This document shows, in pieces, positions 9,087 through 18,112 of a stretch of DNA of 64,000 nt. The notes below the pieces were generated by a model that was not told the origin of the DNA, did no database searches, and saw only the letters and a program-made list of their open reading frames with translations. The stretch comes from Burkholderiaceae bacterium. Lineage in GTDB: Bacteria > Pseudomonadota > Gammaproteobacteria > Burkholderiales > Burkholderiaceae_B. How positions within the stretch are numbered: position 1 is the first letter of the stretch; each line of letters begins with the position of its first letter. The DNA lies in assembly GCA_017983955.1 (NCBI GenBank), contig JAGOAJ010000004.1:62001-126000 (forward strand). The letters run 5' to 3'. The translations under genes and the position numbers were made by a program.

Positions 9087-9554
9087 ATGAATCTCACGTC
9101 GCGTATCTTGCCGCTCTCCAATGTGGTGCTTGATCTGGCTGCTACCAGCAAAAAGCGAGCCTTCGAGCAAGCTGGCCTGCTTTTCGAAAATCACCATGGC
9201 ATTGCTCGCACTGCCGTCTTCCACAGCCTGATCTCGCGCGAGCGTCTGGGGTCTACTGCGCTGGGGCATCACGTTGCGGTACCGCACGGGCGCATCAAAG
9301 ACCTTAAAGAACCACACGCCGCCTTTATACGGCTGGCCGATCCTGTGCGTTTCGACGCCTCCGACGGGCGCATGGCCAGCTTGCTGTTCATTCTGCTGGT
9401 CCCCGAAGCCGCAACTCAGTTGCACTTGGACTTGCTTGCAGAAATTGCTCGGCTCATGTCCGACGCTAGCTTGCGGCAAGCGCTGGCCACCGAAACCGAT
9501 CCAGCCGTTATTCACAAGCTTCTTACTACGGCCCCCGAACCCGAAGGCGACTAA
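9087..9554 (+). CDS. ptsN: PtsN, EIIA-Ntr nitrogen-type phosphotransferase protein
   Basis: The output protein of the nitrogen PTS; its phosphorylation state regulates K+ transport and other targets. 155 residues from ATG 9087 (MNLTSRILPLSNVVLDL). The phosphorylated histidine lies in ALGHHVAVPHGRI. The preferred start has no clear ribosome binding site; an in-frame ATG at 9039 would add 16 residues without family support. It is followed 6 bases later by hprK. Confidence 0.9.
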   Translation: MNLTSRILPLSNVVLDLAATSKKRAFEQAGLLFENHHGIARTAVFHSLISRERLGSTALGHHVAVPHGRIKDLKEPHAAFIRLADPVRFDASDGRMASLLFILLVPEAATQLHLDLLAEIARLMSDASLRQALATETDPAVIHKLLTTAPEPEGD

Positions 9555-9560
9555 CTTACT

Positions 9561-10490
9561 ATGCTTACTATCCAGGAACTGGTCAGCGACAATGCCGAAA
9601 AAATTCCATTCACCTGGGTAGCTGGAGTAGACGCAGCGCACCGGCTAATACCGGATGTGGGCATGTCAGCCTCCGACTTGGTCGGCCACTTGAACCTGAT
9701 ACACCCATCGCGCATACAGGTGTTTGGCGCTGAAGAACTCTCTTACTACGCCCGCCTGGACAGCAAGCGCCGCCTGCATCACCTTGAAGAGCTGATTACT
9801 GGCGGCGTGCCCGCTATCCTAATCGCCGAAAGCATGGCGGCACCGGCCGACATGCGCGAATTCTGTAACGCCCAACAAATTCCGGTACTTGCCACCCCCG
9901 TCCCAGCTGCCCAGCTTATTGACCTGCTACGCATTTATCTGGGTAAGCGGCTAGCCCCAAAAACCACCGTACATGGCGTGTTCATGGATGTGCTGGGTTT
10001 AGGCGTGCTTATCATGGGCGAATCTGGCCTGGGCAAAAGCGAACTGGCGCTGGAACTGATATCACGCGGACATGGCCTGGTGGCCGATGACGCGGTAGAA
10101 CTGATGCGGTCAGCACCCAACATGATAGAAGGCCAATGCCCGGCGTTGCTGCAAAATCTTCTGGAAGTGCGCGGCCTGGGCCTACTGGACATACGCACCA
10201 TTTTTGGTGAAACGTCAGTACGCCGCAAAAAGAAACTTAAGCTTATCGTACAGTTGGTGCGCGCCTCGCAAGACCACTTTGAGCGCCTGCCTGTGCAGGA
10301 TCAAACCCAGGACGTACTGGGCATACCCATACGCCGAGTTATGCTGCAGGTTGCCGCCGGACGTAACTTGGCGGTGCTGGTCGAGGCCGCTGTGCGCAAC
10401 ACCATACTGACCCTACGCGGTATAGACACCATGGGTGAATTCATTGAAAGGCAGGCTCTTGCTATCATGGAAAGCAGCCGCCAGGACTAA
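9561..10490 (+). CDS. hprK: HPr kinase/phosphorylase
   Basis: HprK phosphorylates HPr on serine and reverses the reaction; in proteobacteria it works in the nitrogen PTS. 309 residues: an N-terminal domain (to about 130) and a C-terminal kinase domain with Walker A GESGLGKS (153-160) and the HprK signature [20 protein letters not shown]. The neighbours ptsN and rapZ fit the usual betaproteobacterial order. HPr and enzyme I genes are not in the window. Confidence 0.95.
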   Translation: MLTIQELVSDNAEKIPFTWVAGVDAAHRLIPDVGMSASDLVGHLNLIHPSRIQVFGAEELSYYARLDSKRRLHHLEELITGGVPAILIAESMAAPADMREFCNAQQIPVLATPVPAAQLIDLLRIYLGKRLAPKTTVHGVFMDVLGLGVLIMGESGLGKSELALELISRGHGLVADDAVELMRSAPNMIEGQCPALLQNLLEVRGLGLLDIRTIFGETSVRRKKKLKLIVQLVRASQDHFERLPVQDQTQDVLGIPIRRVMLQVAAGRNLAVLVEAAVRNTILTLRGIDTMGEFIERQALAIMESSRQD

Positions 10491-10504
10491 GAACCACTAT
10501 TACT

Positions 10505-11377
10505 ATGCTTAACATCGTTTTAATTACAGGTATTTCAGGCTCAGGAAAATCCGTCGCCTTGCGCCTGCTGGAAGATGCAGGCTACACCTGTGTAGACAAC
10601 CTGCCTGTGCGCTTTCTGCACGAGTTCATCGCCAGCACTCGGGAAAGCGGACTTAGCCTAGTCGCCGTCGCCATCGACGTACGCTCGCCCGGCGAGCTCG
10701 ACGAGCTCCCCGACGTTATTACCAGCTTACGAGCCATGGGCACACCTTTCCGGGTTATTTTCCTGGATGCCAATGACCACACTCTGCGGCAGCGTTATTC
10801 AGAATCCCGCCGCCGTCACCCGCTCACCGACAGACTGCAACGCGGTGGCAAGTCGCCATCGCTGCAAGAGTGCATAGACACTGAACGCGAAATGTTGGCC
10901 CCGCTGCGCGAACAAGAACATGTCATAGACACATCAGACCTGACACCGGGCCAACTGCGCGCCTGGGTACGTGATCTGGTGCAAGCCGACAGGGCCCCAG
11001 TGGTCCTAACTTTCGAGTCCTTTGCCTACAAACGCGGCGTGCCGGGTGATGCAGATCTGGTGTTCGATGTACGTTGCCTGCCCAATCCGCATTATGACCG
11101 CGACCTGCGCCCCCTGACCGGGCGCGACGAACCCGTGGCACGTTGGCTGGCTCAGTTTGGCACTGTGGAAACCATGATAGAAGACATCGCTGGCTTCATA
11201 CGACGCTGGCTGCCGCTATATATGCAAGACACCCGTAACTACCTGACCGTTGCCATAGGATGCACAGGCGGCAAGCATCGCTCGGTATATGTCACTGAAC
11301 AACTGGCGCTAAGGTTTGCCGACCATTCACCCTTGCTGATACGCCATCGCAATCAACCGCCACCCGACATCCCATGA
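10505..11377 (+). CDS. rapZ: RapZ, RNase adapter / nucleotide-binding protein
   Basis: In E. coli RapZ directs RNase E to the small RNA GlmZ and so controls glucosamine-6-phosphate synthase. 290 residues with Walker A GISGSGKS (9-16), the DANDHTLRQRYSESRRRHPL segment, and the C-terminal domain motif GCTGGKHRSVYVTEQLA. Whether a GlmZ-like RNA exists in this lineage cannot be judged here. It overlaps the following rlpA by ATGA. Confidence 0.93.
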   Translation: MLNIVLITGISGSGKSVALRLLEDAGYTCVDNLPVRFLHEFIASTRESGLSLVAVAIDVRSPGELDELPDVITSLRAMGTPFRVIFLDANDHTLRQRYSESRRRHPLTDRLQRGGKSPSLQECIDTEREMLAPLREQEHVIDTSDLTPGQLRAWVRDLVQADRAPVVLTFESFAYKRGVPGDADLVFDVRCLPNPHYDRDLRPLTGRDEPVARWLAQFGTVETMIEDIAGFIRRWLPLYMQDTRNYLTVAIGCTGGKHRSVYVTEQLALRFADHSPLLIRHRNQPPPDIP

Positions 11378-12420
11378 GGCGGCCACGTTACCTAATCGTT
11401 ACGGCGCTATGCCTGACCATGGCAATCATGGCGGGGTGCTCCAGTTCAGGTCGCAGTACGCGCAGCAGCGGTGGCGGTGGTTATTACAAAGACGATGGCC
11501 CAGGTTCCAACATACCGGCCAACATTGCCGCCATCCCTGATGCTGTCCCTCGCCTGGAAGACCATAGACCGGCCAACGCCAGGCCTTATGTCGTCTTTGG
11601 CAAGCGTTATGTGCCCATTAGTGAAGAAACCACCTTTCGCCAGCAAGGTACTGCCTCTTGGTATGGCCGTAAATTTCATGGCAATAAAACGGCCAACGGT
11701 GAAACCTACGACATGTACGCCATGACGGCAGCCCACCCCACCTTGCCCCTGCCCAGCTACGCTCGGGTTACCCATGCAGGCACCAAGAAGTCCGTCATAG
11801 TCCGCATTAATGATCGCGGCCCATTTCACAGCGCGCGCATTATTGATTTGTCTTACGTAGCGGCCGCCAAGCTGGATCTGATAGGACCGGGCAGCGGTCA
11901 GGTCATCGTTGAGGCCATCACCAGCTCAGATATACGTAATAATGCATGGTACCAACCCGGCAATACGCCCAAGGCTCAGCCTCTGGCCCCTGCCGCACCG
12001 CCCCAGCCATATGCCGCCCCGGTGCTGATTACACAAGCACCAGTACCCAATGCGCTGGATGCCATCCAAGAAGTTGACGGTCCACCCACGTACAGTAGCT
12101 TTGCCGATAACACAGCGGCCCAGCCTTTGGGTCAAACCGTGATGTACCAGCCCTCAGGGGCCAACCAACGCGCCACCGACAGCGGCAACCAGATCTTTCT
12201 GCAGTTTGGTGCTTTTGGCGCGCAACAAAGCGCGGATATCCTGGTCACTCAGCTAAATCATGATTTACAAAACGTCGAAAGCCGTAACGCTCATGTGACG
12301 ACGGGTGGCAACCTGTACCGCGTACAAATTGGCCCCTACCCATCTCGCACAGCAGCGGTCAACGCCGCGCTACGCATACAGCAGCAAACCGGGTTAGCCG
12401 GATCAATTGCCGTACGCTGA
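11374..12420 (+). CDS. rlpA: RlpA-like septal lipoprotein with SPOR domain
   Basis: RlpA cleaves naked glycan strands and acts at the division septum. 348 residues: a lipoprotein signal with lipobox IMAGC (Cys22), a low-complexity Ser/Gly linker, the double-psi beta-barrel (roughly 85-175: GTASWYGRKFHGNKTANGE, then VRINDRGPF and IDLSYVAA), a proline/alanine-rich linker and a SPOR domain (about 270-348) that binds denuded peptidoglycan. The ATG overlaps the rapZ stop (ATGA), so an envelope gene is tied to rapZ. Confidence 0.92.
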   Translation: MRRPRYLIVTALCLTMAIMAGCSSSGRSTRSSGGGGYYKDDGPGSNIPANIAAIPDAVPRLEDHRPANARPYVVFGKRYVPISEETTFRQQGTASWYGRKFHGNKTANGETYDMYAMTAAHPTLPLPSYARVTHAGTKKSVIVRINDRGPFHSARIIDLSYVAAAKLDLIGPGSGQVIVEAITSSDIRNNAWYQPGNTPKAQPLAPAAPPQPYAAPVLITQAPVPNALDAIQEVDGPPTYSSFADNTAAQPLGQTVMYQPSGANQRATDSGNQIFLQFGAFGAQQSADILVTQLNHDLQNVESRNAHVTTGGNLYRVQIGPYPSRTAAVNAALRIQQQTGLAGSIAVR

Positions 12421-12462
12421 ACCACCCTAGCAGCTGCCAGGCAGTCGGCCCAAAATCGCTGA

Positions 12463-13389
12463 CTACTTCTGCCTGGCCAAGGCCTGGGCATACAAAGTGT
12501 CACGCGGAAAACCAGTCACTTTGGCAGCAATACGCGCCGCATCACGCACAGACACGCTTTCCAGCAATGCATCCAGCAGCACCGCGGTGCTGCCATCCAG
12601 ATCACCATCGTCGGGCTGTGCTGGCGCCTGATGAACGATTAGTACAAACTCACCCTGGCTGCGATGACTATCTTCAGCCAGCCAGGCCTGAGCCTGGCCT
12701 GCCGGCAAAGTATGTACCTGCTCGAAACGCTTGGTCAGCTCGCGGGCAAAGGTCAGCAGGCGCTCTGGCCCACAAACCGTAACAATATCGCCAACCGCGG
12801 CCGACAGCCTATGAGGTGACTCGAACATCACCACGGGTGCGGCAATCGCGGTCCACTGGCGCAACCACTTTTGCCGCGCCGCCGCTTTATTCGGCATAAA
12901 GCCGGCGAAAACAAACGCCGGATTTTCATCGGTAGTAACGCCGCTGGCCATAAGCGCTGCCATAACGGCGCTAGCGCCGGGGATGGCAACCACGCCAAAA
13001 CCAGCCTCGCGTACGCTGCGCACTATGCGTGCTCCGGGATCGCTCACGGCTGGCGAACCAGCGTCCGACACCAGCCCCACGCGCTGGCCTTGGGCCAGTC
13101 TTGCCACGATATCCTGAGCCGCCCCCGCTTCATTATGGCGGTGGGCCGCAATCAGCGGCGTAGTGATGCCCCAGGCATCCATCAAGGTACGGCTGGCGCG
13201 AGTGTCCTCGGCGGCAATCACATCGCAACGCAGCAAGGTCTGCCAGGCACGCACGCTTAAATCGCCCAGATTGCCTATAGGCGTGGCCACCACATATAAA
13301 GTAGCAGTTGGCCACTGTTGAGCGTCCATGCGTTGAGTGAGACGTTTCCATGTCTCCGATGAGTCGGCGGTCGGGCTAAATTCGTTCAT
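12463..13389 (-). CDS. rsmI: RsmI, 16S rRNA (cytidine-1402-2'-O)-methyltransferase
   Basis: It methylates C1402 in the decoding centre of 16S rRNA with S-adenosylmethionine. About 308 residues. The family start is LYVVATPIGNLGDLS, followed by IAAEDTRASRTL, GLVSDAGSPAVSDPG and FVFAGFMPNK. I use ATG 13389 (MNEFSPTADSS); ATG 13401 four codons upstream is also possible, and anything longer reaches into divergent yraN. The divergent pair rsmI/yraN is conserved in proteobacteria. Confidence 0.93.
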   Translation of the reverse strand: MNEFSPTADSSETWKRLTQRMDAQQWPTATLYVVATPIGNLGDLSVRAWQTLLRCDVIAAEDTRASRTLMDAWGITTPLIAAHRHNEAGAAQDIVARLAQGQRVGLVSDAGSPAVSDPGARIVRSVREAGFGVVAIPGASAVMAALMASGVTTDENPAFVFAGFMPNKAAARQKWLRQWTAIAAPVVMFESPHRLSAAVGDIVTVCGPERLLTFARELTKRFEQVHTLPAGQAQAWLAEDSHRSQGEFVLIVHQAPAQPDDGDLDGSTAVLLDALLESVSVRDAARIAAKVTGFPRDTLYAQALARQK

Positions 13390-13433
13390 ACTGATCAACA
13401 TTGTCCTAAACACAGGGAAAAAGGCCAGCCGCC

Positions 13434-13931
13434 ATGCCTGACGACAACTCGGCTTACCAACTGGCGCATCAGGCCCAACGCTTGGCAGTGCGTAAGCGCC
13501 ATCGCCGCACACTGACCCAGTCGCGCCGTGCGGCGCGTCAGCCAACAAACACCCACGAACTTAAGTATTCACCTACGCAACGCGCAGGCCAGGCTGCGGA
13601 AACACTTGCCGCCCAGGAACTAACACAGGCAGGACTGCTGTTGCTGGCGCAAAACTTGCGCTGCAAGGCAGGTGAAATCGACCTGATCGCCATGGATGGT
13701 GCAACACTGGTATTTATTGAGGTGCGCAAGCGCCAGTCGCTACACTACGGTGGTGCCGCCGCTAGTGTAAACCGCCGCAAGCAGCAGCGGCTGATACGTG
13801 CCGCCCAGTATTTTCTACCGTTGCTGACACGGCGCTACTTTGCCGGACTGACACCGCCCTGCCGATTTGACGTCATCAGCATAGAACCGAATGGCATCAA
13901 CTGGATCAAACAAGCTTTCTGCGTAACATGA
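13434..13931 (+). CDS. yraN: YraN family protein (UPF0102), nuclease-like fold
   Basis: A small protein of the UPF0102 family with a restriction-endonuclease-like fold; its biochemical role is not settled. 165 residues. The core begins near residue 45 (GQAAETLAAQELTQAG) with the typical NLRCKAGEIDLIAMDG and VFIEVRKRQS segments, where E, D and E-x-K resemble a nuclease active site. The first 45 residues are a basic extension, longer than E. coli YraN. The order rsmI < > yraN-diaA-dolP matches E. coli apart from the absence of lpoA. Confidence 0.88.
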   Translation: MPDDNSAYQLAHQAQRLAVRKRHRRTLTQSRRAARQPTNTHELKYSPTQRAGQAAETLAAQELTQAGLLLLAQNLRCKAGEIDLIAMDGATLVFIEVRKRQSLHYGGAAASVNRRKQQRLIRAAQYFLPLLTRRYFAGLTPPCRFDVISIEPNGINWIKQAFCVT

Positions 13932-13938
13932 GATAATT

Positions 13939-14538
13939 ATGCCTATGGACATGAAATCCCACATGACATCGCATTTTGACGATGCAATTGACGCCTTCAG
14001 GGCCAGCTCTGTTGAACTGACCCAACCACTGGCCGACGCCGTCGAGCTTCTATTCGGCGCTTTGGCCAATAACGCTAAAATTCTAGCCTGCGGTAACGGT
14101 GGCTCGGCGGCCGATGCCCAGCACTTCATCGCCGAACTGGTCGGACGCTTTGAACGCGACCGTCTGCCGCTGGCAGGCATCGCTCTGAACACCGACACTG
14201 CCATACTTACCGCTGTCGGCAACGACTACGGATTCGACGCCATCTTCGAACGCCAGGTTACCGCCCTAGGCCAGCCCGGCGATGTGCTGGTGGCCATTTC
14301 CACCAGCGGCAACTCGGCCAACGTCATGCGCGCCATCGCTGCTGCGCATGACCGCGACATGAATATCATTGCCATCACTGGCAAAGGCGGCGGTAAAATG
14401 GCTGGCATGCTGAACGCCGCCGATATCCACCTGTGCGTCCCCCATGATCGCACCATGCGCATACAGGAAGTACACATCGTATTACTGCATGCCTTGTGCG
14501 ACGGGATAGACGCCCTACTACTCGGAGATACCCTGTAA
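13939..14538 (+). CDS. diaA: DiaA/GmhA-type SIS-domain protein
   Basis: Either DiaA, which helps DnaA assemble at the origin, or sedoheptulose-7-phosphate isomerase GmhA; the two are close paralogues. 199 residues, a single SIS domain with CGNGGSAADAQHFIAELVGRF, ISTSGNSANVMRA and the C-terminal VHIVLLHALCDGID. Position between yraN and the BON lipoprotein favours DiaA, but the isomerase residues look largely kept, so isomerase activity is not excluded. Its stop overlaps the next start (TAATG). Confidence 0.8.
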   Translation: MPMDMKSHMTSHFDDAIDAFRASSVELTQPLADAVELLFGALANNAKILACGNGGSAADAQHFIAELVGRFERDRLPLAGIALNTDTAILTAVGNDYGFDAIFERQVTALGQPGDVLVAISTSGNSANVMRAIAAAHDRDMNIIAITGKGGGKMAGMLNAADIHLCVPHDRTMRIQEVHIVLLHALCDGIDALLLGDTL

Positions 14539-15236
14539 TGCTTGCTAACTCACGCGCACCACGCTATGTTTTTGCCAGTCTGGCACTGGCCGGACTCACC
14601 TTGCTATCGGGCTGTGGCGCCCTGGTTATAGGCGGCGCTGCCGCCACCACGGCCGTCGTCGCAACCGACAGGCGCACCACTGGCGAGCAGGTCGAAGACC
14701 GCGCCATAGACATGAAAGTTGCCGCCCAAATGCGCACCCTGTTTGACGACAAGGCCCGCGTCAATAGCTTGTCATATGCAGGCCTGGTGTTGCTGACTGG
14801 TGATGTACCCACAGCAGCCGACAAACAGCGCGCTGGCGAGGCCGCCGCCAAGGTCGAAAAAGTCGTCAAAGTGGTCAACGAACTGCGCGTGGGCGATATC
14901 ACTCCGCTTACCGTACGCACCAACGACACTTGGCTGACCTCGAAAGTTAAAACTGCCCTGATCAACACCAAAGAAGTCCCCAGCCGCACTATAGCCGTCA
15001 CGACAGAACGTGGTGTGGTCTATTTGTTGGGCCGGGTTACCCAGGAAGAAGGACAACGCGCCGCTATTGCCGCATCATCCGTGGGTGGCGTCAATCGGGT
15101 AGTTAAGGGCTTTGATATTGTGTCGGCAGCCAGCCTGGCAGATACCCCCGCCCCTATACAGGATGCCAATACCAACAGCCCTGCCCCTATGTCCCAGCCT
15201 GACTCAGGCGATATTCAGGCGATGCCCGTAAACTAA
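14538..15236 (+). CDS. dolP: DolP-like outer-membrane lipoprotein with two BON domains
   Basis: DolP (YraP) is an outer-membrane lipoprotein that localises to division sites and supports envelope integrity. 232 residues with lipobox LLSGC (Cys22), followed by two BON domains (about 50-120 and 125-200; DTWLTSKVKTALINTKEV marks the second). The last 30 residues are a proline/asparagine-rich tail. ATG 14538 lies in the diaA stop (TAATG), and its own stop overlaps the next start, so diaA, dolP and the thioredoxin gene form a coupled set. Confidence 0.88.
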   Translation: MLANSRAPRYVFASLALAGLTLLSGCGALVIGGAAATTAVVATDRRTTGEQVEDRAIDMKVAAQMRTLFDDKARVNSLSYAGLVLLTGDVPTAADKQRAGEAAAKVEKVVKVVNELRVGDITPLTVRTNDTWLTSKVKTALINTKEVPSRTIAVTTERGVVYLLGRVTQEEGQRAAIAASSVGGVNRVVKGFDIVSAASLADTPAPIQDANTNSPAPMSQPDSGDIQAMPVN

Positions 15237-15733
15237 TGAAAAAGATTTTTATTGCAGTCATTGCCGTACTGGTGCTAGGTGCTGGCGCCTACTGGCAGTT
15301 CCAGGGGTCAGCCAAGGCCGCCGCGCCCGATGTTGTCTACACTACCCTGGACGGCAAACAAATAAGCTCGCAGGACCTGCGCGGCAAAGTCGTACTAGTC
15401 AAATTCTGGGCCACCAGCTGCACCACCTGTATCGCCCAGATGCCGGGTAATATTGAAACCTATAACGCCCTGCATTCCAAAGGCTACGAAGTCATTGCCG
15501 TCGCCATGGATTACGACCCACCCGCTTATGTTAGAAATTTTGCCAGCAGCCGTGAACTTCCCTTCCCGGTCGCCATGGACACCGATGGCAGCATTGCCAA
15601 GGCGTTCGGCGATGTGAAGCTGACACCCACTGCCTTCCTGATCGACAAGCAGGGCAACATTATCAAGCGCTATTTGGGCAACTACGACAAGCAGGCTTTT
15701 TTAAGCACTGTCGACCAAGCCCTGAAGGGCTAA
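15236..15733 (+). CDS. TlpA/ResA-like membrane-anchored thioredoxin-fold protein
   Basis: A periplasmic thiol-disulfide protein. 165 residues: an N-terminal membrane anchor or signal (residues 5-20), then a thioredoxin fold with active site SCTTC (Cys62 and Cys65) and the cis-proline segment TPTAFLID. Family members reduce apocytochrome c, copper-centre or other envelope cysteines; the partner cannot be named. The C-T-T-C pair differs from the usual CEPC or CVPC. Start overlaps the dolP stop. Confidence 0.88.
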   Translation: MKKIFIAVIAVLVLGAGAYWQFQGSAKAAAPDVVYTTLDGKQISSQDLRGKVVLVKFWATSCTTCIAQMPGNIETYNALHSKGYEVIAVAMDYDPPAYVRNFASSRELPFPVAMDTDGSIAKAFGDVKLTPTAFLIDKQGNIIKRYLGNYDKQAFLSTVDQALKG

Positions 15734-16635
<902 letters not shown>

Positions 16636-16636
<1 letters not shown>

Positions 16637-17400
16637 TGTCGCCGTTACGCAGCACCCTAGCGCTGCACCGGCCTCGTCGCGCTCGCGCCAGCAGCGACGG
16701 GCAGGCAGAGACGGTCTGGTTGTTCGATCTGGACAACACCTTGCACGATGCATCGCATGCTATCTTTGGCGCCATCAACAGCGCCATGACCCAGGCGGTA
16801 GCGTCCACGCTGGATCTGGACTTGGCCGCCGCCAGCACGCTGCGCACCCGCTACTGGCAACGCTACGGCGCCACAGTAATAGGCATGGTGCGACACCATC
16901 ATGCCGACCCCCATGAATTTCTACGCTTAAGCCATGACTTCAATGTGGCCGAACTGGTGCGGGCCGAACCCGGCCTGGGCCGCAAACTGCAAGCCCTGCC
17001 AGGACGCAAGATATTGTTCACCAATGCCCCGGCCGACTACGCCCGCCAGGTGCTAAAGACCTTAAGACTGCTACCGCACTTTGAAGCCATATACAGTATC
17101 AACGACATGTCCCTACAGGGCAGGATACGTCCCAAGCCCTCGCTGGCACTCATGCACCAGGTGCTGGCGCGACTGAAAACACCCGCCCACCGCGTGGTAC
17201 TGGTTGAGGACACCTTAAAAAATCTGAAAACGGCGCGTCAGGCCGGCATGCGTACCGTGCATATCTACCATCCCGGTACGCCGTTTGCGTCAGCCCGGCA
17301 AGGTCGCAACAGTTATGTAGACTTGCGCTTCAAGGCGGTAGAAAACCTGCTGGTCAGACGTCACGCCCTGCGCACACCAGACAGGCTGGATCACGTCTAA
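16636..17400 (+). CDS. HAD-superfamily pyrimidine 5'-nucleotidase
   Basis: A HAD phosphatase of the pyrimidine 5'-nucleotidase type (Sdt1-like). 254 residues from GTG 16636. The nucleophile motif is LFDLDNTLHDAS (Asp31 and Asp33), with motif II ILFTNAPADYA and motif III/IV VVLVEDTLKNLKTA. The first 25 residues are basic and poorly conserved. Its last 47 bases overlap the end of moeB on the opposite strand, coding on both strands. It follows argB in many Burkholderiales. Confidence 0.85.
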
Positions 17401-18112
17401 AACGCACGGTATGCCACTGCATGGTCAGGGCGTCCACGCTAAGCAAACGCCCCACCAGGGGCTCACCCATGCCTGTCAGCACTTTGATGGCCTCAGCGGC
17501 CTGTACGCTGCCCACAATGCCCACCAGCGGTGCAAACACCCCAGTAGTCGCGCAACGTAGCTCTTCGACATCGTCAGCCTCGGGAAACAGGCAGTGATAG
17601 CACGGCGCCTGAGGCTGGCGTAAATCAAATACCGTGATTTGGCCCGCGAAACGTATGGCTGCACCCGACACCAGCGGCTTGCCATGCTGCACGCAAGCCC
17701 GATTCACTGCATGGCGAGTCGCGAAGTTATCGCAGCAGTCCAGCACCAGATCCGCCTGAGCCACCTGATCAGACAATGCCTGACCATCCAGTCGCTGCAC
17801 CAGCGCTTGCACCGGCACTTCGGGGTTCAAATCAGCCAGCATATGTTTGGCTGATTCCGCTTTGGACCAACCTACCCGCGATGTGGTGTGCAGGATTTGA
17901 CGTTGTAAGTTACTAAGTTCGACCTCGTCATCGTCGGCCAGCACCAACTGACCCACGCCCGAGGCCGCCAAATACAGGGCCACAGGGGAACCCAGCCCGC
18001 CCGCGCCTACCACCAGCACACGGGCAGCCAACAAACGTTCCTGGCCTTCAATGCCGAACTCATCAAGCAGGATATGCCGCGCATAGCGCAGCAGATGCTG
18101 GTCGGTAATCAC
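17354..18112 (-). CDS. moeB: MoeB/ThiF-type adenylyltransferase (molybdopterin-synthase activator)
   Basis: It adenylates the C-terminal glycine of a ubiquitin-like sulfur carrier (MoaD or ThiS). 252 residues from GTG 18112: Rossmann loop VVGAGGLGSPVALYLAA, ATP residues DDDEVELSNLQRQI, the cysteine in LRCATTGVFAPL, and zinc pairs CYHC and CLVC. The second zinc pair falls inside the 3' overlap with the nucleotidase gene, which supports the overlapping end as real. The start overlaps the ctpA stop. MoeB and ThiF cannot be separated from sequence alone. Confidence 0.85.
   Translation of the reverse strand: MITDQHLLRYARHILLDEFGIEGQERLLAARVLVVGAGGLGSPVALYLAASGVGQLVLADDDEVELSNLQRQILHTTSRVGWSKAESAKHMLADLNPEVPVQALVQRLDGQALSDQVAQADLVLDCCDNFATRHAVNRACVQHGKPLVSGAAIRFAGQITVFDLRQPQAPCYHCLFPEADDVEELRCATTGVFAPLVGIVGSVQAAEAIKVLTGMGEPLVGRLLSVDALTMQWHTVRFRRDPACLVCAGRDV

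Noticed and set aside
12421-12462. Terminator between rlpA and rsmI
   Set aside because: CTGCCAGGCAG is palindromic, but the loop is too small and there is no U tract.
13390-13548. Long N-terminal extension of RsmI
   Set aside because: It is antisense to the start of yraN; family members start near 13389.
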